Origin: Rhodobacter sp.
GTDB taxonomy: Bacteria > Pseudomonadota > Alphaproteobacteria > Rhodobacterales > Rhodobacteraceae
DNA: 64,000 bases
Direction: 5' to 3'
Assembly (NCBI GenBank): GCA_020637595.1
Contig: JACKKE010000002.1
Coordinates: 265,742-329,741, forward strand
Shown piece after piece: positions 1 through 7,320 of the stretch (position 1 is the first letter of the stretch; the number at the start of each line of letters is the position of its first letter). Both the position numbers and the translations under genes were made by a program. The notes beneath the pieces were generated by a model that worked only from the letters and a program-made list of their open reading frames with translations, made no database searches and was not told where the DNA came from.

Positions 1-249
1 GCCCTCGATCAACCCGTCTGCGCCGGTGATCAGCGCCTCCAGCACACGGCGGTCGTCCGGGGCCTTGAGGTCCAGCGCGATCGTCCGCTTGCCGCGGTCC
101 ATCAGATTGTGTGTCCCGCCCCCCGCCAGTGGCGGGCCGTCGGGGCGCTGGACGCAGATCACCTCGGCGCCCAGATCGGCCAGCATCATCGCGGCAAAGG
201 GACCGGGGCCGATGCCCTCGATCTCGATGATTTTCAGGCCTTCAAGCAT
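1..249 (-). CDS. CaiB/BaiF (family III) CoA-transferase, N-terminal part
   Basis: Only the first 83 codons lie in the window; the gene runs off the left edge. The N-terminus MLEGLKIIEIEGIGPGPFAA, followed by MMLADLGAEVI and MDRGKRTIALDLK, is the typical opening of class III CoA-transferases and alpha-methylacyl-CoA racemases, which move or epimerise CoA thioesters. The catalytic Asp lies beyond the edge, so transferase and racemase cannot be told apart. The ATG overlaps the end of the upstream glycerophosphodiesterase gene by 8 bp, so the two are probably translationally coupled. The protein closely resembles the partial gene at the right end of the window, including the IEIEG.GPGPFAAM and LLDRGKR/LMDRGKR blocks. 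Confidence 0.85.
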   Translation of the reverse strand, partial: MLEGLKIIEIEGIGPGPFAAMMLADLGAEVICVQRPDGPPLAGGGTHNLMDRGKRTIALDLKAPDDRRVLEALITGADGLIEG

Positions 250-1003
250 CGCGTTCCCTCCATTGTCCGCGGGTAGTCATCACCGATTTCAGCAGCGTCG
301 GGCGGTCGGTCATCAGCCCGTCAACGCCCATGTCCAGAAGGCGGTGCATTTCGGACTCGTCGTCGACGATCCACACCTGAACCAGTAAACCCCGGGCATG
401 GGCCGCGCGAACGAAACGCCGCGTCACCACCGGGATGTGGCGAAAGCCCGTGGGCACCTGCAGCATCTGGAAGCTGTCGGTGGGCAGGGGCAGACCCCAG
501 CCGCGCAGCCAGATGCCCAGCACGCCCCGGTGCGCCGGCGACCAGCACAGGCCGGGACCGAGCGCCGCGCGCAGACGCGCGGTGCGTGCCGGATTGAAGC
601 TGCCGACGCCGACCCGGGGCAGCGCGCCCATGCGGGCGATCAGCCGGGCCAGGGGCTCGACCACGGCGTCGCTTTTCGGCTCGATGTTGACCGACAGGCC
701 CGGCCAGGTTTCCAACAGTTCGGCCAGCCTGGGAATGCCGGCCCCCTGGTGGGTGCGCACCGATTGCAGCTCGGCCCAGGTCAGGTCGGCAATGGCGCGC
801 GGGTCGTTGGCCAGCCGCAGCAAGGTCGGATCGTGGTGGATCACCACCTCGCCGTCGCGGGTCAGGTGCACGTCGGTCTCGACATGCGAGAACCCCAGCG
901 CCACCGCATGGGCAAAGGCGGGCATCGTGTTCTCGTCATTTTCCCGCGACCCGCCACGATGGGCGATGGCAAGCGGGCGGGGATGGTCGAGATAGGGGTG
1001 CAT
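242..1003 (-). CDS. Glycerophosphodiester phosphodiesterase
   Basis: This 253-residue GDPD-family protein hydrolyses glycerophosphodiesters to sn-glycerol 3-phosphate and an alcohol. The signature is clear: AHRGG with the first catalytic His at residue 15, VETDVH with metal ligands Glu42 and Asp44, and IHHDP with the second catalytic His near residue 57. No signal peptide is seen, so it is likely cytosolic (UgpQ-like). I chose ATG 1003 because the barrel starts only ten residues later; an in-frame GTG at 1045 would give 14 more residues and a GTGA overlap with the upstream glycosyltransferase. The 3' end overlaps the following CoA-transferase start. Confidence 0.9.
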   Translation of the reverse strand: MHPYLDHPRPLAIAHRGGSRENDENTMPAFAHAVALGFSHVETDVHLTRDGEVVIHHDPTLLRLANDPRAIADLTWAELQSVRTHQGAGIPRLAELLETWPGLSVNIEPKSDAVVEPLARLIARMGALPRVGVGSFNPARTARLRAALGPGLCWSPAHRGVLGIWLRGWGLPLPTDSFQMLQVPTGFRHIPVVTRRFVRAAHARGLLVQVWIVDDESEMHRLLDMGVDGLMTDRPTLLKSVMTTRGQWRERDA

Positions 1004-1041
1004 CGCGCCATTCTGCCCGGATTTGACCCTCTGTCGAGATG

Positions 1042-2253
1042 TCACCGCACGGTGGCCGGACGCCGCAGGATCCGCCAGGCGAGCGCGAGCAGCAGCAGAT
1101 AGGCGAAGGCCCCGAACGACACCGTCGCGCGGGCATTGGCGGCGCGCTCTTCCCAGGGCAGGCCGGCCGAGGCCAGCGCGTGGATCATCCCCCAGCCGCC
1201 GGCGACCCAGATCAGCGCCAGCAGCAGGATCTGCTCGACAGTGCTGGCCCGCGCCCGCAGATCGGCGGCGATCAGCGCCAGTCCCGCGCCGGCGATGGTC
1301 ATGTCGTAGTCATAGAGATAGGGGCTGACCAGCGCCGAGGCAAAGCAGGCCACCGCCAGTGCCTGCCGCGAGGGCGCGCCGCGCAGCACCGCGAAGGCGA
1401 CGGCGATGCAGGCAAGCGCGGCGAGGACCAGTTGCAAGGCCAGCGCCACCGAGGGCGGCGCCCCGACCGTGTGCATCGCGGCATAGACCGAGGTCATGCG
1501 AAACAACGGATAGAACTCGGTCCCCAGCGCCGCGCCGGCCTGATCGACCCCATCGAGAAAAGCGCGCCAGATCCCCGGGCCAAAGACCAGCGTCGCCAGC
1601 GCCGACGAGACCCCCGCCACCGCCACCGCCCGCACCAGCACCCCCCAGCGGCGCGACGCCAGCGCGTGCACGCCCAGGCCCACGCCGAGATGCGGCTTGA
1701 TCACCAGCACCCCCAGCGCCCAGCCGGCCGCCCCCCGCCCGCGCAGCGTCAGCAGGCAGAAGAGCGCCATCAGCCCGCCGGTCAGAAAGGAATTCTGCCC
1801 GATCGTCGCGCTGACATAGATCGGCGGCGCCAGCGCCAGCAGCACCGCCGGCAGCTGCACCCCGGCCAGCCGCGCCAGCGCCCAGAGGTAGAAGGCCAGC
1901 GTCAGCGCGGTGAACAGCCCATAGGCGATGCCGCGCGGGGCCAGCGGAAAGGCGAAGGTCAGCAGATCGAACTGCGGCGGGTAGGTCCAGGGCATGAACC
2001 CCTGATGCCCGACCAGATCGTGCTGGATCGCGGCCATGACGGCGGTGTCATGGGCCTCGGCCGCGCGGCCCTCCCAGGCCAGTTGCCCGGTGATGTAGAA
2101 GGCATCGAAATCGACCAGCACGTTGTCGGTGCCGACCGCCGGCAACAGCAGCGCCGATTGCCAGATCGCCCAGAAGAAGAAGGCGATCAGCAGCCCGGCG
2201 AGGATGCGCGCCGCGCGTTGCCGGAGCGGCGGGGAGGAAGGGGGCGGTTGCAT
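1042..2253 (-). CDS. GT87 (DUF2029) polyprenol-phosphate-dependent membrane glycosyltransferase
   Basis: This 403-residue polytopic membrane protein has about ten hydrophobic segments. The first spans roughly residues 16-38 and is followed by a periplasmic loop with the VDFDAFY motif (residues 47-53), whose acidic pair is typical of GT-C enzymes. The family name DUF2029/GT87 is inferred from that motif, WTYPPQF and the helix pattern; known members are polyprenyl-phosphate mannosyltransferases. The substrate cannot be read from the sequence. It is the first gene seen in a minus-strand operon with the glycerophosphodiesterase and a CoA-transferase, which hints at, but does not prove, a role in envelope lipid or glycan decoration. 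Confidence 0.8.
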   Translation of the reverse strand: MQPPPSSPPLRQRAARILAGLLIAFFFWAIWQSALLLPAVGTDNVLVDFDAFYITGQLAWEGRAAEAHDTAVMAAIQHDLVGHQGFMPWTYPPQFDLLTFAFPLAPRGIAYGLFTALTLAFYLWALARLAGVQLPAVLLALAPPIYVSATIGQNSFLTGGLMALFCLLTLRGRGAAGWALGVLVIKPHLGVGLGVHALASRRWGVLVRAVAVAGVSSALATLVFGPGIWRAFLDGVDQAGAALGTEFYPLFRMTSVYAAMHTVGAPPSVALALQLVLAALACIAVAFAVLRGAPSRQALAVACFASALVSPYLYDYDMTIAGAGLALIAADLRARASTVEQILLLALIWVAGGWGMIHALASAGLPWEERAANARATVSFGAFAYLLLLALAWRILRRPATVR

Positions 2254-2452
2254 CGGGGCACCGGAACTGGGAACGGAGCGCCAGACTAGCGGCGGGGCCG
2301 GAGGCTGGCAACGGGGCCGCGGGATGGTGGGGGCAGATGCGTATTTGAAACAAGGTGAAAGGGCAGGGAGGGCGGCGCTGATGGGGTGGGCGCGAGACTT
2401 TCCTTTGCCGACGAGCCGCGCTAGTCAGGAGGCCGACAAGGAGACGCCGGAC

Positions 2453-3253
2453 ATGAGCACCATTCTCGACCGCATCAAGGCCTACAAGCTGGAGGAGGTC
2501 GCTGCCGCCAAGGCCGCGCGTCCGCTGTCCGGGGTTGAGGCCGAGGCGCGCGCGCAGGCGGCGCCGCGCGGTTTCGAAGCGGCGCTGCGGGCGGCCAGTG
2601 CGACCGGCTATGGCCTGATCGCCGAGATCAAGAAGGCGAGCCCCTCGAAGGGTCTGATCCGCGCCGATTTCGACCCGCCGGCGCTGGCGCGGGCGTATCA
2701 GGCGGGGGGGGCGACCTGTCTGAGCGTCTTGACCGACACGCCCAGCTTTCAGGGCGCGCCCGAGTTCCTGAAGGCGGCGCGGGCGGCGGTGTCGCTGCCC
2801 TGCCTGCGCAAGGATTTCCTTTATGACACCTATCAGGTGGCCGAGGCGCGCGCCTGGGGGGCGGATTGCATTCTGATCATCATGGCTTCGGTCAGCGATG
2901 CGCAGGCGGCCGAGCTGGAAGACGCGGCGCTGGGCTGGGGCATGGATGTGCTGATCGAGGTGCATGACGGGGCCGAGCTGGACCGCGCGCTGGCGCTGAA
3001 ATCGCCGCTGGTGGGGATCAACAACCGCAACCTGAACACCTTTGAGACGACGCTGGAGACGACGCGCAGCCTGGCCGCGCGGGTGCCCGCCGAGCGTCTG
3101 CTGGTCAGCGAGAGCGGCCTTTTCACCCCCGCCGATCTGGCCGACATGGCACAGCACGGCGCGCGCTGCTTCCTGATCGGTGAAAGCCTGATGCGGAAAG
3201 ACGATGTCGAGGCGGCGACGCGGGCGCTGCTGGCGGGTGCGGTGGCGCCATGA
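2453..3253 (+). CDS. trpC: Indole-3-glycerol phosphate synthase
   Basis: The 266-residue (beta/alpha)8 enzyme converts 1-(2-carboxyphenylamino)-1-deoxyribulose 5-phosphate to indole-3-glycerol phosphate in tryptophan synthesis. Family blocks are intact: IAEIKKASPSKG (about residues 56-67) with the substrate-binding Glu/Lys/Ser, PCLRKDF with the catalytic Lys, GINNRNL, and LVSESGL near the C-terminus. The start at ATG 2453 follows a good AAGGAG (2438-2443). The 3' end overlaps moaC by 4 bp (ATGA). The trpC-moaC-moeA-lexA order is common in Rhodobacterales; trpG and trpD, if adjacent in this genome, are not upstream here. Confidence 0.97.
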   Translation: MSTILDRIKAYKLEEVAAAKAARPLSGVEAEARAQAAPRGFEAALRAASATGYGLIAEIKKASPSKGLIRADFDPPALARAYQAGGATCLSVLTDTPSFQGAPEFLKAARAAVSLPCLRKDFLYDTYQVAEARAWGADCILIIMASVSDAQAAELEDAALGWGMDVLIEVHDGAELDRALALKSPLVGINNRNLNTFETTLETTRSLAARVPAERLLVSESGLFTPADLADMAQHGARCFLIGESLMRKDDVEAATRALLAGAVAP

Positions 3254-3735
3254 GCGGGCTCACGCATTTCGACGAGCAGGGCCGGGCGGTGATGGTCGAT
3301 GTGTCCGACAAGGCGGTGACGCAGCGCGTGGCGGTGGCCTCCGCGCATGTGGTGATGCAGCCGGGGACGCTGGCGCATGTGCTGGCCGGCACCGCCAAGA
3401 AGGGCGATGTGCTGGGTGTGGCGCGGCTGGCCGGGATCATGGCGGCCAAGAAGACCTCGGACCTGATCCCGCTGTGCCACCCGCTGCCGATCACCAAGGT
3501 GTCCGTCGATCTGGTGGCGGATGAAACCCTGCCCGGCGTGCGCATCCGGGCCGAGGTCAAGACCACCGGCCAGACCGGGGTCGAGATGGAGGCGCTGACC
3601 GCCGCCTCGGTCGCAGCGTTGACGGTCTATGACATGCTCAAGGCCGTCGAGAAGGGCATGGAGATCGGCGGCATCGCGGTGCTGCGCAAGGAAGGTGGCA
3701 AGTCGGGGACATATGAGCGGGAGGGTGGGGCATGA
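3250..3735 (+). CDS. moaC: Cyclic pyranopterin monophosphate synthase MoaC
   Basis: MoaC converts 3',8-cyclo-7,8-dihydro-GTP into cyclic pyranopterin monophosphate, the second half of the first step of molybdenum cofactor synthesis. The 161-residue length is normal for a family that forms hexamers. The motif KKTSDLIPLCHPLP (residues 67-80) and the C-terminal VEMEALTAASVAALTVYDMLKAV carry the catalytic pair Asp128/Lys131 at the same positions as in E. coli. The start overlaps the trpC stop as ATGA, and the stop overlaps the next start as ATGA, so the operon is tightly coupled. Confidence 0.97.
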   Translation: MSGLTHFDEQGRAVMVDVSDKAVTQRVAVASAHVVMQPGTLAHVLAGTAKKGDVLGVARLAGIMAAKKTSDLIPLCHPLPITKVSVDLVADETLPGVRIRAEVKTTGQTGVEMEALTAASVAALTVYDMLKAVEKGMEIGGIAVLRKEGGKSGTYEREGGA

Positions 3736-4635
3736 TCACGCCGGGCCGGTCGCTGGAGCTCTATTTCATCGACGGGCGACCGGATGGGATGCTGACGGCA
3801 GAAGTGTTCAACTGGACCGGCCATGTCTTGCGCGTGCCTCGCACCCAATTGCGAGAGGCATTGGCACGGAGCGAGGCCGCAAACACAGGGGTATACTTGC
3901 TGTTCGGTGAGATTGAGGGACGGACCCGGCTCTATGTCGGAGAGGCCGAAGTGCTCGCCGACCGGCTTCGCGACCATGCGGTGAAAAAAGACTGGTGGGA
4001 TGACGCGGTGCTGATCACGACGGCCGGGGACGCTCTGCACAAGGCACATGTCAAATACTTAGAGGCTCGGCTGGTCGAAATTGCCCGCGATGTAGGGGCG
4101 GCCGAGTTGGAGAACGGCAACACTCCGACCCGAAGCAGCCTGTCCGAGGCCCATACCGCCAACATGGAGTCATTCCTCGACACCCTGATGATGGTGTTGC
4201 CAGCGATCCGGATTGATGCGTTCTTGAACAAGAAGCGAACCATTCCACCGAAGAACGGAGAGCGCATACTCCAGTCTGAGCCCGTGTTTCAATTCTCTTT
4301 GGCGCGCCACAACGTTTCAGCCCGCGCCGTGCTCAGGAATGGCGAGATGATCCTTCTCGCAGGAGCCCGTGTTCGTTCCCACTGGGTAGGGAACGTCAAT
4401 CATGTGCAAGGTTACATAGCCCTGCGTGCTGAGTTAGTGGACAACGGAACGATCGTGAGCGATGGCGAAGGTGCGAGGACCGCTCTGGACTACGCGTTTT
4501 CTAGTCCGTCTGCCGCCGCAGCAATTGTGGCAGGAACAGCTCGAAACGGGCGAACCGACTGGATCCACACCGAAACTGGCCAGACCTATGCCGAGTGGGA
4601 AGCCGCTCAACTGACAAAGGACACAGCATGATCAC
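3730..4635. repeat. 10-bp direct repeat GCATGATCAC flanking the GIY-YIG insertion
   Basis: GCATGATCAC occurs at 3730-3739 and again at 4626-4635. Each copy contains the start codon of the gene that follows (GIY-YIG gene and moeA) and the overlapping stop of the one before. Removing one copy plus the 886 bp between them would leave a perfect moaC-moeA ATGA junction. The pattern fits either a target-site duplication or a recombination scar. No terminal inverted repeats or transposase are present. Confidence 0.7.
3732..4631 (+). CDS. GIY-YIG nuclease-like protein with C-terminal DUF4357-like domain
   Basis: A 299-residue protein. Near residue 53 it has GVYLL (the GIY half), at 67-73 LYVGEAE (the YIG half), then RLRDH with the Arg expected in GIY-YIG nucleases, and a Glu-containing helix around KYLEARL. 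The C-terminal third (AGARVRSHWVGN, SSPSAAAAIVAG, NGRTDWIHTETGQTYAEW) matches my memory of the DUF4357 domain often joined to such nucleases. Function is unknown; a nuclease or restriction/defence role is inference. Base composition and codon use (CAAGAAGCGAACC, AATTCTCTTTGG) are less GC-rich than the neighbours. It sits exactly between moaC and moeA with ATGA overlaps at both ends and a flanking 10-bp direct repeat, so it looks acquired. Confidence 0.75.
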   Translation: MITPGRSLELYFIDGRPDGMLTAEVFNWTGHVLRVPRTQLREALARSEAANTGVYLLFGEIEGRTRLYVGEAEVLADRLRDHAVKKDWWDDAVLITTAGDALHKAHVKYLEARLVEIARDVGAAELENGNTPTRSSLSEAHTANMESFLDTLMMVLPAIRIDAFLNKKRTIPPKNGERILQSEPVFQFSLARHNVSARAVLRNGEMILLAGARVRSHWVGNVNHVQGYIALRAELVDNGTIVSDGEGARTALDYAFSSPSAAAAIVAGTARNGRTDWIHTETGQTYAEWEAAQLTKDTA

Positions 4636-5806
4636 CGTCGACGAGGCGTTGGGCCGGATTTTCGCGTTGTGCACGCCGATGCCGGTCGAGGCGGTGCCGC
4701 TGGCGCAGGCGGCGAACCGGGTGTTGGCGCGGCCGGTGGTGGCGCGGCGCGATCAGCCGCCGTTTGCGGCCTCGGCAATGGACGGATACGCCGTCAAGGG
4801 GCCGGTGGCGGTGGGGCAGTCCTTTACCGTGGTGGGCGAGGCCGGTGCGGGCAATGCCTTTGCCGGGGCGCTGGGCCCGGGGCAGGCGCTGCGGATCTTC
4901 ACCGGCGCGCCGGTGCCCGAGGGGGCGGATACCGTCGTCATCCAAGAGGATGTGACGCGCGAGGGTGACACGATCACTCTGCAGCCCGGGTTGGGCGCGG
5001 GCACCAACATCCGCCCTGCCGGCAACGATTTCCGCGCGGGCGATGCGCTGACCGCGCCACGCAGGCTGAGGCCGGTGGACCTGGGGCTGATCGCCTCGAT
5101 GAACGTGGCCGAGGTGCCGGTGCATCGTCGCCCGGTGGTGGCGATCATCGCCACCGGCGATGAGCTGGTGATGCCGGGCGAGGAACCGGCGGCGGATCAA
5201 ATCGTCGCCAGTTCGGTCTTTGCGCTGAAGGCGATGGTCGAGGCCGAGGGGGCCGAGACCCGCATCCTGCCGATCGCCCGGGACAGTGTCGAGCAGTTGA
5301 CGGCGGTGCTGACGATGGCGCGCGGTGCGGATGTGATCGTCACGCTGGGCGGGGCCTCGGTCGGCGACCACGATCTGGTGGCGCCGGTGACACAGTCGCT
5401 GGGGGCCGAGCGCGCGTTCTACAAGATCGCCATGCGGCCGGGCAAACCGCTGATGGCGGGGCGGCTGTTCGAGGCGCTGATGGTCGGGCTGCCGGGGAAC
5501 CCGGTGTCGGCCCTGGTCTGCGCGCAGCTCTTCCTGCTGCCGGCGATCCGGGCGCTTCTGGGGCTGGGCAGCTGGCCCGCACCGACGAAGACCGCGCTGC
5601 TGGCCGCGCCGGTGGCGGCGAACGGGCCGCGGGCGCATTACATGCGCGCGGTGCTGGAACCCGAGGGGCGGATCCGTGCCCTGGCGCGGCAGGACAGCGC
5701 GCTGGTCGGTGTGCTGGCGCAGGCCGATGCGCTGCTGATCCGGCCGATCGGTGATCCCGAGCGGCCCGAGGGGCACGCGGTGCGCTACCTGCCGTTGCAG
5801 GCTTGA
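4628..5806 (+). CDS. moeA: Molybdopterin molybdenumtransferase MoeA
   Basis: A 392-residue MoeA that inserts molybdate into adenylylated molybdopterin to give Moco. Visible family blocks include PPFAASAMDGYAV (N-terminal linker), FTGAPVPEGADTVV, RPAGNDF, the MoCF core IATGDELV, then TLGGASVGDHD, MRPGKPLMAG and GLPGNPVSALV, and a C-terminal domain IV ending HAVRYLPLQA. The start is ATG 4628, overlapping the GIY-YIG stop. The last codons overlap the -35 box of the lexA promoter. The length is normal. Confidence 0.96.
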   Translation: MITVDEALGRIFALCTPMPVEAVPLAQAANRVLARPVVARRDQPPFAASAMDGYAVKGPVAVGQSFTVVGEAGAGNAFAGALGPGQALRIFTGAPVPEGADTVVIQEDVTREGDTITLQPGLGAGTNIRPAGNDFRAGDALTAPRRLRPVDLGLIASMNVAEVPVHRRPVVAIIATGDELVMPGEEPAADQIVASSVFALKAMVEAEGAETRILPIARDSVEQLTAVLTMARGADVIVTLGGASVGDHDLVAPVTQSLGAERAFYKIAMRPGKPLMAGRLFEALMVGLPGNPVSALVCAQLFLLPAIRALLGLGSWPAPTKTALLAAPVAANGPRAHYMRAVLEPEGRIRALARQDSALVGVLAQADALLIRPIGDPERPEGHAVRYLPLQA

Positions 5807-5843
5807 CAGGGCTTGGGGAACGTGAGTAGAACTTAGGGTGAAC
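5803..5843 (+). promoter_or_regulatory. lexA promoter with three phased GAAC SOS half-sites
   Basis: TTGACA (5803-5808) overlaps the moeA stop and is followed 18 bp later by TAGAAC (5827-5832), a plausible sigma-70 pair. GAAC tetramers stand at 5818, 5829 and 5840, each separated by exactly 7 bp. GAAC-N7-GAAC is the reverse complement of the alphaproteobacterial LexA box GTTC-N7-GTTC. The middle half-site covers the -10 box, so LexA binding would block its own transcription. Three in phase gives two overlapping boxes. Confidence 0.8.
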
Positions 5844-5870
5844 TTTTCCGGTCCACCGGTGGAGGCCCCC

Positions 5871-6560
5871 ATGCTCACGCGCAAGCAACTCGAACTTCTG
5901 GAACTGATCGACACCCGGCTGAGACGCGACGGGGTGCCGCCCTCGTTCGACGAGATGAAGGATGCGCTGAACCTGCGCTCGAAGTCCGGGATCCATCGGC
6001 TGATCACGGCGCTGGAGGAACGCGGTTTCATCCGCCGGCTGGCGCATCGCGCCCGCGCCATCGAGGTGGTGCGCATGCCCGAGGCGCTGGAAGCCCGCGC
6101 ACCGGTGGTGATCGAGGGCGGTGCGCGCCCTGCGCCTGTGGCGCCCGCGCGCGCCATGCCGGTGACCGAGGTGCACGCGATGGAACTGCCGGTGATGGGC
6201 CGCATCGCCGCGGGCACGCCGATCGAGGCGCTGTCGGAAATCTCGCACCACGTTGCGGTGCCGGGCTCGATGTTGTCGGGGCGGGGCAACCATTACGCGC
6301 TGGAAGTGCGCGGCGATTCAATGATCGAGGCCGGGATCAACGACGGCGATATCGTGGTGATCCGCGAGCAGACAACCGCCGAGAACGGCGATATCGTCGT
6401 GGCCTTGGTCGAAGGGCATGAGGCGACGCTGAAACGCTTCCGCCGGATGCGCGGGATGATCGCGCTGGAAGCGGCGAACCCAGCCTATGAGACGCGCATG
6501 CTGCGCGACGATCAGGTGCAGGTGCAGGGCCGGCTGGTCGGGCTGATCCGCAGCTATTGA
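5871..6560 (+). CDS. lexA: LexA SOS repressor / self-cleaving protease
   Basis: A 229-residue LexA. Residues 1-65 form the winged helix DNA-binding domain (MLTRKQLELLELIDTRL, SKSGIHRLITALEERGFI). The autoproteolysis site is Ala114-Gly115 in GRIAAGTPIEA. The S24 peptidase dyad is Ser150 (VRGDSMIEAG) and Lys188 (EATLKRF). On RecA-ssDNA contact it cleaves itself and derepresses DNA repair genes. ATG 5871 was preferred over an in-frame upstream ATG at 5838 because it matches LexA N-termini and follows GGTGGAGG. The promoter holds phased GAAC half-sites, showing autoregulation. Confidence 0.97.
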   Translation: MLTRKQLELLELIDTRLRRDGVPPSFDEMKDALNLRSKSGIHRLITALEERGFIRRLAHRARAIEVVRMPEALEARAPVVIEGGARPAPVAPARAMPVTEVHAMELPVMGRIAAGTPIEALSEISHHVAVPGSMLSGRGNHYALEVRGDSMIEAGINDGDIVVIREQTTAENGDIVVALVEGHEATLKRFRRMRGMIALEAANPAYETRMLRDDQVQVQGRLVGLIRSY

Positions 6561-7320
6561 CGCGAGGTCCGGCCGGCGGGTGCGATCGGCGGCATTTCCG
6601 GGGGCTCGATTGCCCGGCACGGCGGTGCTCGAGCCTCAGCAGCGTGCTGTTTGTGGTGGCGGGGGCCGGGTGTCATCTGTGGCCGCATGCGCGCCGTGAT
6701 CGGAGGTAAAGGGGCGCTGCCCCTCTGCGCCTGCGGCGCATTCACCCCGGGATATTTTCGACGCAAAGATGGGGGAGAGCTGGCCTGCCACGAGCCTTTC
6801 ATCGAGCCGTGACCGGATCGGTTCGTGCCGTTTACAGAGGGCACGGGCGCGATTGCCGGGCGAGGTTTGCGGCCCCGTTGCGGCGGTGACGCCGTCGTCT
6901 CGACGGGTTTGAAGCACGAGGTCTGAGCCGCGTCGCATCCGGTTCGGGTCGCGCGCGCCGTGGGTGCCGTTGCGTCGACGGGATTGAGGCGCAGGGTTCG
7001 GGATGGGTCATGCCAAGGGGGCTGAGCGCCTTCCGATGGCGCAAGGTTGTGCCAGATGCGGGGCGCGCACGCGCGCTCTTCGGGCGGCGCCTGTGCTTGG
7101 AGATCCTGGAGGCAAAAAGGGGCGCCGGTGTTCGGGCCGAACGCGCAGCCCCCGTTGATGGTGTCAGACGTCCTCCAGCAAGGCGCTGTCTGGCCGGGAA
7201 ATCGGGGCGTCAGGCGGGTGCAGGGTGGCGATGGCCTGTCCGGCACATCTCTGCCGGCAGGGTTTGCGCGGCGCACCGGGCGGACGGCGCGGAATGCCGG
7301 TGAAGGCGGTCGGTGGCCGC
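6561..7320. other. 760-bp intergenic region after lexA, no gene recognised
   Basis: No frame here gives a protein I recognise; the long open frames are low-complexity Arg/Pro/Ala readings of GC-rich DNA. The stretch holds one copy of the composite hairpin/CCCCGGGATATTT element at 6710-6771. It also holds two imperfect direct repeats starting TCGACGGG-TTGA (about 6899-6925 and 6975-7001, some 76 bp apart). Many Rhodobacterales carry comEC and gltX after lexA; neither is visible. Confidence 0.5.
6710..6771 (+). repeat. Composite intergenic element, copy A
   Basis: A hairpin AGGGGC-GCT-GCCCCT (6710-6724) is followed 20 bp later by ACCCCGGGATATTTT (6744-6758) and then CGACGCAAAGATG (6759-6771). 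The same two-part layout occurs at 27671-27728, 31986-32045 (inverted) and 41889-41973. No coding function is apparent. Confidence 0.7.

Noticed and set aside
3730..4635. The GIY-YIG gene as an insertion sequence
   Set aside because: No transposase, no terminal inverted repeats, and a single gene fitted into the operon reading overlaps; the flanking repeat alone is not enough to call an IS.
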